From: Sepioteuthis lessoniana
Taxonomy: Eukaryota; Mollusca; Cephalopoda; Myopsida; Loliginidae
Reading direction: 5' to 3'
DNA: 64,000 nt
NCBI GenBank assembly: GCA_963585895.1
Contig: CAUZXS010004367.1
Coordinates: 2,501-66,500 of the forward strand
Shown here: one piece after another, positions 57,101 to 64,000 of the stretch
How positions within the stretch are numbered: position 1 is the first letter of the stretch
Layout of the letters: the number at the start of each line of letters is the position of its first letter
Program-made: the position numbers and the translations under genes
The notes under the pieces: generated by a model
Told to the model about the DNA's origin: nothing
The model's input: the letters and a program-made list of their open reading frames with translations, nothing else
Database searches by the model: none

Positions 57101-60100
57101 AATTGGGGAAGTCTTCATGATGCAATGGATTATATGCTGGACTTCAACATCACAGTAAGCATGTTCAAACATCATGCTATTCACTTTAGGACTTGAGACA
57201 GTATGAACTCTTTTTTCCCCCCTCAGCAATGGGTAAAAATAGTATCACTACTGTTCTTCTACAAGGATGGCTTTAGCACTGAATAACCCATGAAAGTTTA
57301 TATGCCATTAAACAAAGAAACTAAACCAAACCAAGTTTATTTGGAATTATATAAAATGCTATGGAATTTTTCTTGTAGAACCTGAATTTACTTTTACTAG
57401 CAAATTAGATATATTTTAAACTTATTATTGTCTGTTAAACGTTTCAGATACATTTGCATTTGATCCATAATAAAGATGGGAAAACTTTGATAAAAAACAC
57501 ATTGAAATAGAGTGAAATTTTGTTCATAAGTAACATAATTTTAAACAAACCAACAAAACTATTTAATATATTATTGATGGAAAAAATTGAATCATTGGGG
57601 AAATGTGGTTGGCAGGTATGTGAGATTATCTCCCTTATCTGCTAATAACAACCACATATTCTTCTACTCAGTTAGCTGGGGCTGTAGAATATGCCAACTG
57701 CATCTCCACAGAGTGGTAAGATTTTCTCAATGAGTGTCCTGATTTTGACTCTAAACTACCTAAATAATGGTACTGTTTAACTCGTTGTGGAGGGGATTAG
57801 AGAGTTCATATCTTTCCCAAGGGTATTAGTCCAAAAGTAAAATATAATAATGCAATTGGAGCTTTGAGGAATATGGAATACCCTTTTATTGCCATAACTC
57901 CAGGTCCACTCTGATCCATATTGATAGTACCTGTTAAGGTCACATCTAAGGATCAAATAGAACTAGTGTCCTGAGTAAGACACTAAATTGCATCTGATGG
58001 TAAGGTTCCAGTCCTGGAGCTCTGGATAATGTGGCGTACACCATTATTGCCATTAATTCCAGGACAACTCTGACTCAGGGTCGTAGTACCTGTTGAGGTC
58101 AAATAGAAATATTTAATTATTTACTATTCTTGAAACCATTTAACTGTGTGCTAACAATAAATAATAATACTTGAAATCATTTAACTATGTGCTAACAATA
58201 AATAGCAATACTTGATACGACTTAACTGTGTGCTAACAATAAATAGCAAACCTTGAACCCATTTAAATCTGTGTAAACAATGAAAAACAATACTTGAAAC
58301 CATTTCACTGTGTGCCTACAATACTTGAAACCATTTAATTATGTACTAACAATGAAACCAATGGTTAAAACCATTGAACTGTGTGCTAACAATAAATAAC
58401 AATACTTGATATGACTTAACTGTGTGCTAACAATAAATAGCAATTTTTGAAACCATTTGTGTCCTTACAATTAATAGCAATACTTGAAACCACTTAACTG
58501 AGTGTAATACAATGAAAACAATACTTGAAAGTATTTAACTGTGTGCTAGCAATAAATAGCAATAATTAAAACAATTAAAAATAAATCCTATAGACAGATG
58601 GATGAAGGGATGCATCCTCCCCTTCCCTAAAAAGGACAACCTCGGATTAGCCAAGAACTACTGAGGTATAACACTTACGTCCATAGCAGCCAAGATATAC
58701 AATGCCCTACTACGCAACCGCATAGAATCCAAAATTGAGAACATACCAAAATGGCTTCCAGAGGAATAGATTAACAATGTCACAAATTTTGACTATTTGT
58801 CAAATTCTTGAAGGTGTATATGCAAAAAACCTAGAGGCAACAATAATATTTGTTGACTTTATCAAGGCCTTTGACTCCATTCACAGAGGAAAGATGGAGC
58901 AAATTCTTCTCGCCTATGGCCTACCAAAAGAAACTGTTGCAGCCATACTCATGCTATATAGAAACACAAAAGTAAAAGTCTGTTCCCAGGATGGAGACAG
59001 ACTACTTGGACATTGTAGCAGGTGTACTGCAAGAAAACACTTTAGCCCCATACCTCTTTATCATTTGCCTAGACTATGTGCTTAGAACATCTATTGATAA
59101 AATCGAAGAAAATGGTTTCAAGCTAACAAAAGAAAAGAAGCAGAAGGTACCCCGCTAAAACAATTACCAACGCTGACTACGCTGATGATATAGCGCTTCT
59201 GGCAAATGCACCCGCCCAAGCCAAAACCCAGCTACATAGTCTGGAACAAGCTGCTGCCGGCATCGACCTCCATATCAATGCACACAAGACGGAATATATG
59301 TGCTTTAATCAAACAGGCGACATCTTCACACTTAAACAGTAGCTCTCTGAAACTAATTGACAAGTTTACCAACCGAGGAAGCAGTGTCTCATCAACTGAG
59401 ATAGACATTGACACACGACTTGTAAAGGCATGGACAGCTATTGATAGGTTATCGGTCATATGGAAGTCAGACCTGACCGATAAAATGAAGCACAGTTTCT
59501 TCCAAGCAGCGGTCATGTCGCTACTGCACTACATGGACACTAACTAAACATATGGAGAAAAAGCAACTACACAAGAATGCTACGAGCAATATTGAACAAG
59601 TCCTGAAGTCAACATCCCACTAAGCAGCAGCTGTACGGCCACTTACCACCCATCATGAAAACTATCAAAATTAGACAAACCAGACATGTGGGACACTGCT
59701 GGAGAAGCAGGAACAAGCTTATAAGTGATGTACTCTTGTGGACCCCTTCACATGAACGAGCAAAGGCAGGATGACCAGCTCAAGCCTATGTACAGCAGCT
59801 CTGTGCCAATACAAGATGTAGCCCTGAAGACTTGCTAGAAGCAATGGACAATAGGGAGGGGTGGCGAGAGAGGGTCAGGGAGATCTGTGCTGATAGTGCG
59901 ACTTGATGATGATGAACTATGTGTAAACAATGAAAAACAATACTTAAAACCATTTAACTGTGTGCTAACAATAAATGGCAATATCTAAAACATTTGACTG
60001 TGTGCTAGCAATACTTAAAACCCTCTATCTGTGTGCTAACAATAAATAGCAATATTTGAAACCATTTAACTGTGGAAACATATGAGCTTTAACTTGTTTT

Positions 60101-61532
60101 GAAATAGTTACCTACAAACTAATCTCTTAAAATCATAGAATAAGTCACTGCATCTTTGCCAGAAGGGTAAGACCCCCACCTTATAAGTGTCCACTAAATC
60201 ATCTAATGGTGAGGCTCCAGTCCTGAAGCTCTGGAGAATGTGGAGTTCACCTTTATTGCCATTACTCCCAGGTCCGCTATGGTGTTGAGTGGCACTACCT
60301 GTTAGGGTCCCATCTATGAATCATTTGAACTGTGTTAACTGTGTGCAAACAAATAAGGTCAGGCTTATGTGAAAATGTTATCTTCAAAATATGCATTTAG
60401 ATTTATGATTTCTAAATGCATATTTTGTTGGTAACATTTTTATATCTATGGATATTTTGTAGATAATATATTTATATATATGTATAAACAAGATTTGGCA
60501 TAACCACTTGAGGGTTGATATGCAATAAAACCCAACCAAAAAATGATTATTAAAATATATATATATATATATATATCAAGGGACTAGTGCTACTCGTGCC
60601 CGGCACGACCAATAACTCGGTCAATGTTATTCAAAATGGATTAAAAATCATCCATTAATTTCAAGCAAACATAGTCTGATCTCAATTAAATTACGTATCT
60701 ATTCATGTTTTGACAACTAAGTAGCCAAAAGTGCATAACTATATTTGGGAATAATGCAACAATGCTGTTTTGAACGGATGGTCTTTGTCCGGCCACTGTC
60801 AGATTCATTGGACATCACATAAAATCGGCTATAATGTTGAATGCGCTATCCGTGCCAGGCACTAGACCCTTATAATAACAGTAATGTTAGAGGAATACGC
60901 TTTTGGCTGCAAGAGCAACCCTAACTCTGTGCTAAAAAATCTTAGCACGTTGTGCCTGCTGATAGATTTCTTGGGAAGAGAGAGAGAGAGAGGGGATAGC
61001 AGATTAGAGCCATCACCGACGTCATCATCATCGCTATGGTAAATGTTGGTTAAACGGAGTGTTTTAATTCGTTTTTTCACTAACAGATGTCTATTTCTTT
61101 AATGAATGTTGCATATATTACATTCTGTAACTAAAATTTGTTTATTTGAATACATTTTCAACAAATAATCTTTATTTTAAGCGAAATTGAAACTACTAGC
61201 TGTGTCTGTGTATATTGTCATCAGTTTCTTTATTCTAATAAACATATTTTTCTAGTCATAGTAATGAACATCTTCTCTTTTCTTCTATACTTTTGAAAGG
61301 AAAAAAAATTATCTTATCTACTGTATTAACAAGACTACAAATTATATAGTACCTTCATTGTTTACAAAAAAAACACCATGCAAAGTACGTTTGTCAATCT
61401 GTGCTATACAATGGAGAATCACGCAGTAGCAACTATGATGACTTACTTTGGGTCCACGGACCACGGGTTGGGAACTGAAGTTGACAGAGGGCGGGGGGGA
61501 GCACGAGTAGCAAAAATAGGCTACAGTTGCCA

Positions 61533-61571
<39 letters not shown>

Positions 61572-62290
61572 AGGATTTGGCATTAAGTAACCCACAAAGG
61601 TTGATATGCTATTAAATCAAGTAATCTAACCTAACCAGATATTCTTTTAAGAATAAGGTGGTAAGTTTTTCCAAGCTTGCAAGATTTTGATTATTATTGT
61701 CTTTAGAGTTTAAGAAAATTAGTATGCTATGTTTTGTATTATTTTTACAATGATAAAACCTGTAAATATGAAACTATTTCGGTTTTTTCCACTAATTTTT
61801 CTTTATTTATTAATTTTTTTTTTTCTTTCTCATTTCTGTTTTAGAGTTTGCTGTTCTTCGTGTACCAATTTTGTATGGACAAGTAGAAAAGATTGAAGAA
61901 AGTGCCGTGACAATCTTATGGAAAAGTATCAGGAAAGCAGACACCTGCAAAATGTCTGATTATGAACGACGTTATCCAACCCACACGGACGACGTGGCTT
62001 CTGTTATTCTTGCCATGGCTGAAAGGAAAATTAAAGGAGAAAATCTAGGTGGAATATTTCATTGGAGTGGAGATGAAAATATGACTAAGTATGATATGGC
62101 TATAGCAATGGCAAATGTATTTGGTCTTGAAACAGATCATATTATTGCTGATAAAACTGTATCTACAGGTGCACCTCGACCTTACAATGCCCATCTCAGT
62201 TCTGATCGACTTGAAGCTATGGGAATCAAATCAAACCAGATTCCATTTAAACAGGGAATCAAATCAGCTCTTCAGCCATATGTGAATTGA
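44907..62290 (+). CDS. MAT2B: MAT2B, methionine adenosyltransferase 2 regulatory beta subunit (4 coding exons)
   Basis: The coding sequence is 44907-45101, 49027-49141, 54859-55011 and 61845-62290. These total 909 bases (302 residues plus stop) with GT-AG introns and matching phases (0, 1, 1). In animals MAT2B binds the catalytic subunit MAT2A in the cytosol and nucleus and tunes S-adenosylmethionine synthesis; it has an NADP-binding Rossmann fold of the RmlD/extended SDR family. Seen here: GASGLLGRA (GxxGxxG nucleotide-binding loop, residues 12-20), HCAAERRPDVVENQ, STDYVFDG, YGLSK at the YxxxK position, RVPILYG, EESAVT, HWSG.E.MTKY, and RP.NA.L near the C-terminus. The length is slightly below the ~334 residues of the human long form, the difference being at the termini. 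No stop or frameshift: an intact gene. The start is the first ATG after the acceptor; an upstream in-frame exon remains possible, since the frame is open back to the acceptor. Confidence 0.95.
45190..45860 (+). repeat. Repeat R-H in MAT2B intron 1, interrupted by a SINE
   Basis: The inverse of 40545-40885. The SINE at 45297-45556 splits it at ATCAGATGTATA. After the SINE the match resumes at GATGTATAC and continues through 'tggtttcaagta', 'agtgaagaattatggcttcaag' and 'catggcatcaagtattcct'. Confidence 0.85.
45297..45556 (-). mobile_element. tRNA-derived SINE (family A), copy 4, with target duplication
   Basis: A full-length minus-strand copy flanked by the 12-bp duplication ATCAGATGTATA (45285-45296 and 45557-45568). 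The uninterrupted relative at 40545-40885 shows the empty site. The B box reads in reverse as GGGATTGAACCC. Confidence 0.95.
45865..46133 (-). mobile_element. tRNA-derived SINE (family A), copy 5
   Basis: Minus strand, ending in GGCCAATGGCC (inverse of the head). Flanking TAATTATAT occurs at about 45854 and 46137 and is a likely target duplication. A T12 run replaces part of the body near 46038. Confidence 0.92.
46273..47342. repeat. 88-bp tandem array, 12 near-identical units, in MAT2B intron 1
   Basis: The unit starts (A/T)GTGTGCAAACAAATGATTA and ends TACTTAAAACCATTTAAC. Unit starts fall at 46273, 46361, 46449, 46537, 46625, 46713, 46801, 46889, 46977, 47065, 47153 and 47241, exactly 88 bp apart, with a partial unit at 47329. 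Only a handful of substitutions are seen (for example 46667, 46999 and 47301). Diverged single relatives of the unit flank the array (46200-46272, 47343-47545) and occur near 58130-58570 and 62730-62930, so it grew from a family F segment. Confidence 0.97.
47343..47670 (+). repeat. Family F segment after the 88-bp array
   Basis: Diverged units of the same type, then 'gagttctggctcatttaaaaaatgt', AATCATATGTATAATGTG and a tail with 'tttggcataaaataactcataagagttggtatgccac'. Confidence 0.7.
47926..48209 (+). repeat. Dispersed repeat R-G, copy 2
   Basis: See 29352-29728. This copy lacks ~88 bp that lies between the two internal direct repeats of copy 1, as expected from slippage or recombination between them. 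Confidence 0.8.
48330..48391. repeat. Perfect 29-bp inverted repeat with 4-base loop
   Basis: Arms 48330-48358 (starts TCAGATGGTATTTTGTATTT) and 48363-48391 are exact reverse complements around TACC. It lies in MAT2B intron 1 on the coding strand, so the pre-mRNA would form this hairpin. Confidence 0.97.
48510..48850 (+). repeat. Family F copy, diverged
   Basis: The head is 'agcagggattagaatatattgactgtatctctgc'. A truncated middle follows, then repeated 'gctaaactgaattgtttgaaatagaactgtt' pieces, and the tail is 'gcattaaatgacctaaaaagggttgataagctgtaaaac' with an AACCAAACC run. A minus SINE-B-like piece follows at 48880-48960. Confidence 0.7.
49027..49141 (+). CDS. MAT2B: MAT2B coding exon 2
   Basis: The acceptor is TTTCCAG (49020-49026) and the donor GTAAGG at 49142. 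It has 38 codons plus one base (phase 1): PDVIIHCAAERRPDVVENQV and onward to CEAAA. CAAERRPDVVENQ is the most conserved signature of animal MAT2B. Confidence 0.95.
51897..51962 (+). repeat. 66-bp duplicated block, copy 1
   Basis: Starts AAGTTTTGCAAACAGTTTTC and ends CAGATCTCATCT. Repeated at 53908-53973 with one visible mismatch, 2.0 kb apart in the same intron. Confidence 0.93.
52036..52296 (+). mobile_element. tRNA-derived SINE (family A), copy 6
   Basis: Head GGGCTATTGGCCTAATGGGT, B box GGTTCAACCC, full body, end CGCCAACTTTACTTA. Moderately diverged. Confidence 0.92.
52500..53195 (-). mobile_element. SETMAR/Hsmar-type mariner relic, split by a SINE
   Basis: Minus frame 52503-52841 encodes a mariner N-terminal DNA-binding domain: WELMLYELKLGHNAMEVTK, GEGAVDFSAIKWFKKF, WARSGRPKTIDSEAM. 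The pattern is helix-turn-helix followed by a GRP linker. The right end (AAAAATATTGC...CTGACTCACTCTAATA, to about 53195) is the inverted-repeat end seen at 7131-7171. The SINE at 52884-53136 lies between the transposase start and that end. The catalytic domain is absent; the left boundary is not identified. Confidence 0.8.
52884..53136 (-). mobile_element. tRNA-derived SINE (family A), copy 7, nested in mariner
   Basis: Minus-strand full-length copy, starting with the inverse tail AAGTAAGTAAAGTTAGC and ending CTCATTAGGCC. The sequence on both sides belongs to one mariner end (compare 7100-7171), so the SINE came later. Confidence 0.92.
53497..54055 (+). repeat. Family F copy with internal duplications
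   Basis: Head 'gccggggctgtagaatacactgactgcacgtctgcag', middle ATCTGATGGTGAGGTTCC and 'gcgcctgatagggctctatctatgggttaaatagaac'. Four repeats of 'ctaaactgaattgtttgaaatagaactgttt' follow, interrupted by the 66-bp block at 53908-53973. The tail ('ggttgatatgccataaaaccc') ends near 54055. Confidence 0.8.
53908..53973 (+). repeat. 66-bp duplicated block, copy 2
   Basis: See 51897-51962. Here it interrupts a family F copy, so this is the derived location. Confidence 0.93.
54205..54446 (+). mobile_element. tRNA-derived SINE (family A), copy 8
   Basis: Head TAGGCCATTGGCCTAATGAG, B box GGTTCAATCCC. The end is shortened: after GGGAGCCTTCAGGTCACC it goes straight to AACTTTACTTTTA, missing the 'ctcgactacggtcgcc' part. 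Confidence 0.92.
54590..54665 (+). mobile_element. SINE-B tail fragment
   Basis: 'tgttcttctgcaagggtgg', TTTGGCATTAAATAACCCTT, 'ggttgatatgccattaaacaaagaaactaaaccaaacc'. Same tail as 57260-57335. Confidence 0.6.
54859..55011 (+). CDS. MAT2B: MAT2B coding exon 3
   Basis: The acceptor follows a long T tract (54841-54858); the donor is GTAAAT at 55012. It has 51 codons in phase with exons 2 and 4: AKCKSWLLYISTDYVFDGKD to GEEIVQKACK. It contains the STDYVFDG strand-loop and the YGLSK motif equivalent to the SDR YxxxK pair. Confidence 0.95.
55091..55292 (+). mobile_element. tRNA-derived SINE (family A), copy 9, internally deleted head
   Basis: AGTAGAGTACAAATGTTCG goes directly to AAGACTCATAAATATGGTAC, so the segment with the B box is missing. 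The body and CAACTTTACTTAC tail are intact. It lies 80 bases after MAT2B exon 3. Confidence 0.85.
55740..56205 (-). repeat. Family F copy (minus), with a ~120-bp internal duplication
   Basis: The block CAAGTATT.CTATGTATCAC to 'catttgtttacagacagttaa' occurs twice (55741 and 55854). Then come 'gacccatagataggaccctatcaggtgcg', GGTGCTCC, CAAAGCCCTAGCATTACCAG and 'cctctgcagagatgatgtcag'. Confidence 0.85.
56400..56760 (-). mobile_element. SINE-B copy (minus), duplicated head
   Basis: In reverse, 'gaatcagtgacttgagttcatatcc' gives the B-box region and 'cttagcataacagctatcataatagaa' the A side. The piece TTCTATTATGATA.C.GTTAT and 'gctaagta.tcc..ccccctc.aaatcct.gttgg' occurs twice (56611 and 56683). Confidence 0.5.
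57090..57335 (+). mobile_element. SINE-B copy, most complete
   Basis: The tRNA-like head has 'gatgcaatggattatatgctggacttcaac' (A side) and CATGTTCAAACATCATGC (B side). Then come 'ggacttgagacagtatgaactc', 'cagcaatgggtaaaaatagtatcactactgttcttctacaagg' and a TTTAGCACTGAATAACCCAT...ATGCCATTAAAC tail ending ACCAAACC. The minus frame at 57029-57229 is incidental. Confidence 0.6.
57660..58115 (+). repeat. Family F, two copies head to tail
   Basis: First copy 57666-57965 ('agctggggctgtagaatatgccaactgcatctcc', then 'ggagctttgaggaatatgg'). The second, lacking the head, is at 57968-58112 ('tgtcctgagtaagacactaaattgcatctgatggtaagg'). Confidence 0.8.
58122..58575. repeat. 41-bp diverged tandem array, left part
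   Basis: The unit is approximately ACTTGAAACCATTTAACTGT + GTGCTAACAATAAATAGCAA. About 11 imperfect units lie before a LINE insertion; the array resumes at 59913. Confidence 0.9.
58580..59912 (+). mobile_element. RTE-type LINE fragment, 5'-truncated, inside 41-bp array
   Basis: Reverse transcriptase motifs in order (with frameshifts): NHR-type core degraded, IIFVDFIKAFDSIHRGKMEQ at 58840-58905, YGLPKETVAAILMLYRNTKV at 58914-58973, ADYADDIALLANAPAQAKTQ at 59170-59230, GIDLHINAHKTEYMCFNQ, then AWTAIDRLSVIWKSDLTDKM and FFQAAVMS (59430-59520). The C-terminal RRTRH-like RQTRHVGHCWRSRNKLI is at 59675. It ends in GATGATGATGA (59902-59912), the GAT tail of RTE elements. Endonuclease absent. Related to 20011-21234. 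Confidence 0.92.
59913..60090. repeat. 41-bp diverged tandem array, right part
   Basis: Continues the unit of 58122-58575 after the LINE: 'actgtgtgctaacaataaat' at 59958, 59996 (variant) and 60031. It ends with 'accatttaactgtgg'. Confidence 0.9.
60130..60545 (+). repeat. Family F copy with a perfect hairpin
   Basis: Family words 'cactgcatctttgcc', 'aatgtggagttcacctttattgccattactcccaggtcc' and 'ggcactacctgttagggtcccatctatg'. The 17-bp perfect inverted repeat CAAAATATGCATTTAGA lies at 60385-60401 / 60411-60427. The tail ends with 'gggttgatatgcaataaaaccc'. Confidence 0.85.
60577..60872. mobile_element. MITE with GC-rich ends
   Basis: Ends AAGGGACTAGTGCTACTCGT + GCCCGGCACG on the left and, inverted, AAGGGTCTAGTGCCTGGCAC on the right. 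~296 bp, non-coding, next to a TA microsatellite (60557-60575). TA-rich flanks obscure the target duplication. Confidence 0.7.
60873..61844 (+). other. MAT2B: 3' part of MAT2B intron 3
   Basis: (GA)n lies at 60976-60993. GGGTCCACGGACCACGGGTTGGGAAC (in two words, 61450-61475) resembles the ends of some hAT elements. (TA)n lies at 61536-61567, followed by a family F tail ('aaacaggatttggcattaagtaacccac...ggttgatatgctatt') to 61640. A polypyrimidine tract at 61815-61843 precedes exon 4. Minus frames at 60862-61080 and 61342-61533 are unsupported. Confidence 0.5.
61845..62290 (+). CDS. MAT2B: MAT2B coding exon 4 (terminal)
   Basis: The acceptor is TTTTAG (61839-61844) and the stop TGA is at 62288-62290. 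The first codon GAG is completed by the last G of exon 3. About 148 codons: EFAVLRVPILYGQVEKIEES, RYPTHTDDVASVI, GIFHWSGDENMTKYDMA, TGAPRPYNAHLSSDRLEAMG, ending LQPYVN. It covers the entire C-terminal substrate-side half of the RmlD fold in one exon. Confidence 0.95.
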
Positions 62291-62973
62291 CCATTGATTA
62301 TAGGTAAATTCATCATCGATAAATTAAATGGACGGTAAATTTATTGAATCAGATTAATTGTTATTGTATAGGGTTTTTCTAACCCTTTAACTCTTTTTAT
62401 TAAATTCTTTAAAGCAATGGTTAAATTCTGAATTAAGTCATGAATAATTTACCTGCAAAAAATTTACCATATGAATTTACCACACATGTTGAGCAACTTG
62501 GTATTAGTTGTCTTGTTAACAACATAATTATTTGCTAAATGAAATTTGTATGTAAAAAAAAAATGCAACTGTATAGTCCATTAAGATGGTGATGTACAGA
62601 GTTTAAAAAAATTGAATTCTATTTTCATAATTTGTCTGAGTTCTTTATTTATTAAATTTTTATAGTTTCATTGTTTTATTTAATTTTTGATAGCCAATTT
62701 CTATTTACATTTATGGGTCAAATAGAATTTTTCAATCATTTACTATACTTGAAACCATTTAACTATGTGTGAATAAATCATTAATATTAAATAGAATTAT
62801 TTAGAATAAATATAATTACTTATGTTAAATAGCAATACTTGAAACCATTTAACTGTGTGTGAATAAATAATATTAAATAGAAATCTTAGTATTAGCTATA
62901 CTAACTATGTGTGCAAACAAATGAGGTCTAACTCATTTAGAAATAAAGTTACCTACTAGCTATTCAATTACAA

Positions 62974-63004
<31 letters not shown>

Positions 63005-63005
63005 A

Positions 63006-63044
<39 letters not shown>

Positions 63045-63070
63045 CACGATTTGACAGTAAATAACCCACA
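62291..63070 (+). other. MAT2B: MAT2B 3' UTR and downstream repeats
   Basis: AT-rich sequence. No AATAAA lies close behind the stop; ATTAAA-like words occur at about 62398 and 62652 and an AATAAA at about 62773. From 62720 the sequence is diverged 88-bp-type units (family F), with (TA)n/(TG)n at 62975-63040. Confidence 0.5.
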
Positions 63071-63600
63071 AGGGTTATTAGCCCAGTCAGCTACAGCTGT
63101 AGAATACACCAACTGTATCTCTGCAGAGAGGTAACATTTAATGACCAGATGGTGAGGCTCTAGTAATGCTGGAGCTTTGGGGAATGCAGAGTACCTTTTC
63201 ATTGTCAACACTCCCATGTCCACTCTGACCCAGATTCGTACCACCTGATAGGGTGCTATCTATGGGTCAAATAGAACCATTTGATATCTAAACTATGTGC
63301 AAACAAATGACTTATGCTAAATTGAATTGTTTGAAATAGAACTGTTTTTACATTTAACTGTGTGTAAACAAATGACTGATGTTTAATTGAAATGTTAGTG
63401 ATACATAGCAATACTTTGAACTATTTAACTGTGTGCAAAAGAATGAGTTTAGGCTCATTTAAAAACATAATCAACAATATGCGTTTACAAATCATATATA
63501 TTTAATTTATATGTATAAAAAGGATTTAGCATCGAATAACCTACAATGGTTGATATGCCATAAAACCAAACCAAACCAAACCCAAGGGTTGATATGGTGT
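63071..63600 (+). repeat. Family F copy, nearly complete
   Basis: Head 'cagtcagctacagctgtagaatacaccaactgtatctctgcag', middle 'ggtgaggctctagtaatgctggagctttgggg' and 'ccacctgatagggtgctatctatgggtcaaatag'. Then come GTGTGCAAACAAATGA-type repeats and the tail 'aaaaaggatttagcatcgaataacctacaatgg', ending with an ACCAAACC run at 63565-63582. Confidence 0.85.
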
Positions 63601-64000
63601 AAAACATCACCAAACCAAGCAATATCTATTTTTTAATCTGGCAATGTCCTGGGTGTAACACTAAACTGCATCTAGTGGTGAGGCTCCAGTTCTGTAGATT
63701 TGGGGAGTGTGGAGTACTCTATGATGGTCCCTGACCCACATGTAATACCAAATTTAAAAATAAGAAAAAAACCATGTGTGTTGTAAATTGTACACATGGA
63801 CTCATTCATCAACTCCGCATGCACACTGAATGTTGAATTCTCCTCCTCCCTCTTATCATCAAGGCATGCCAACAGTATAGATTCCTTTGTGAACTTGTAA
63901 AATTGAAATTTCAGGACATCTAGAGTTATCTCCCTCGACAATTCAAACAGAAATCGAATCATTATTAGGTTGAACGCAAACACTGATGCCACACGATGAA
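63601..64000. other. Family F fragment, then unassigned sequence
   Basis: 63640-63735 is part of another family F copy ('tgtcctgggtgtaacactaaactgcatctagtggtgaggctccag'). 63740-64000 has a 106-codon minus frame (63672-63992) without recognisable motif. The window ends here. Confidence 0.45.

Noticed and set aside
63672..63992. 106-codon minus frame at the window end
   Set aside because: No recognisable motif; part overlaps a family F fragment.
1..64000. A previously undescribed multi-gene system
   Set aside because: Apart from MAT2B and one terminal exon, all supported coding sequence belongs to decayed mobile elements. No cluster of unknown intact genes is present.

Overview
The window is animal nuclear DNA. 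It has spliced genes with long repeat-filled introns, AT-rich sequence and very dense mobile elements. The element set points to a cephalopod mollusc, most likely an octopus: tRNA-derived SINEs, RTE-type LINEs ending in GAT repeats, Tc1/mariner relics, Ty3/gypsy pieces and solo LTRs, and a dispersed family ending in ACCAAACC-type tails. The species call is inference. No rRNA, stand-alone tRNA, CRISPR or prokaryote-type operon was seen.

Two host genes are supported. The 3'-terminal coding exon of an unrecognised gene lies at 3018-3462 (+). A complete four-exon coding sequence for the regulatory beta subunit of methionine adenosyltransferase 2 (MAT2B, RmlD/extended-SDR fold) runs from 44907 to 62290 (+). 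Its exon phases join exactly into 302 residues, and its three introns (3.9, 5.7 and 6.8 kb) are built largely from repeats.

Region by region: 1-3 kb has a Tc1/mariner end, AT microsatellites, a degenerate ~200-bp tandem repeat and an internally deleted mariner. 4.7-5.5 kb is a 30-bp minisatellite. 6-16 kb has MITEs, palindromes and old repeats. 16.4-17.3 kb holds a second mariner with the same internal deletion as the first. About 17.8-41.7 kb is a nest of LTR retrotransposon debris: solo LTRs with intact 5-bp target duplications, a gypsy pol relic, a gag fragment, an RTE LINE split by a solo LTR, and a ~1-kb foldback. It keeps many more CpG dinucleotides than the flanks. 43-64 kb is the MAT2B locus, with at least six SINE copies, a near-perfect 12-copy 88-bp array, a 41-bp array split by an RTE LINE, and perfect hairpins.

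I found no convincing new multi-gene system. The most informative signals are datable nested insertions, a tandem array expanding inside a housekeeping-gene intron, twin deletion-derivative mariners, and several undescribed foldback or dispersed repeats.
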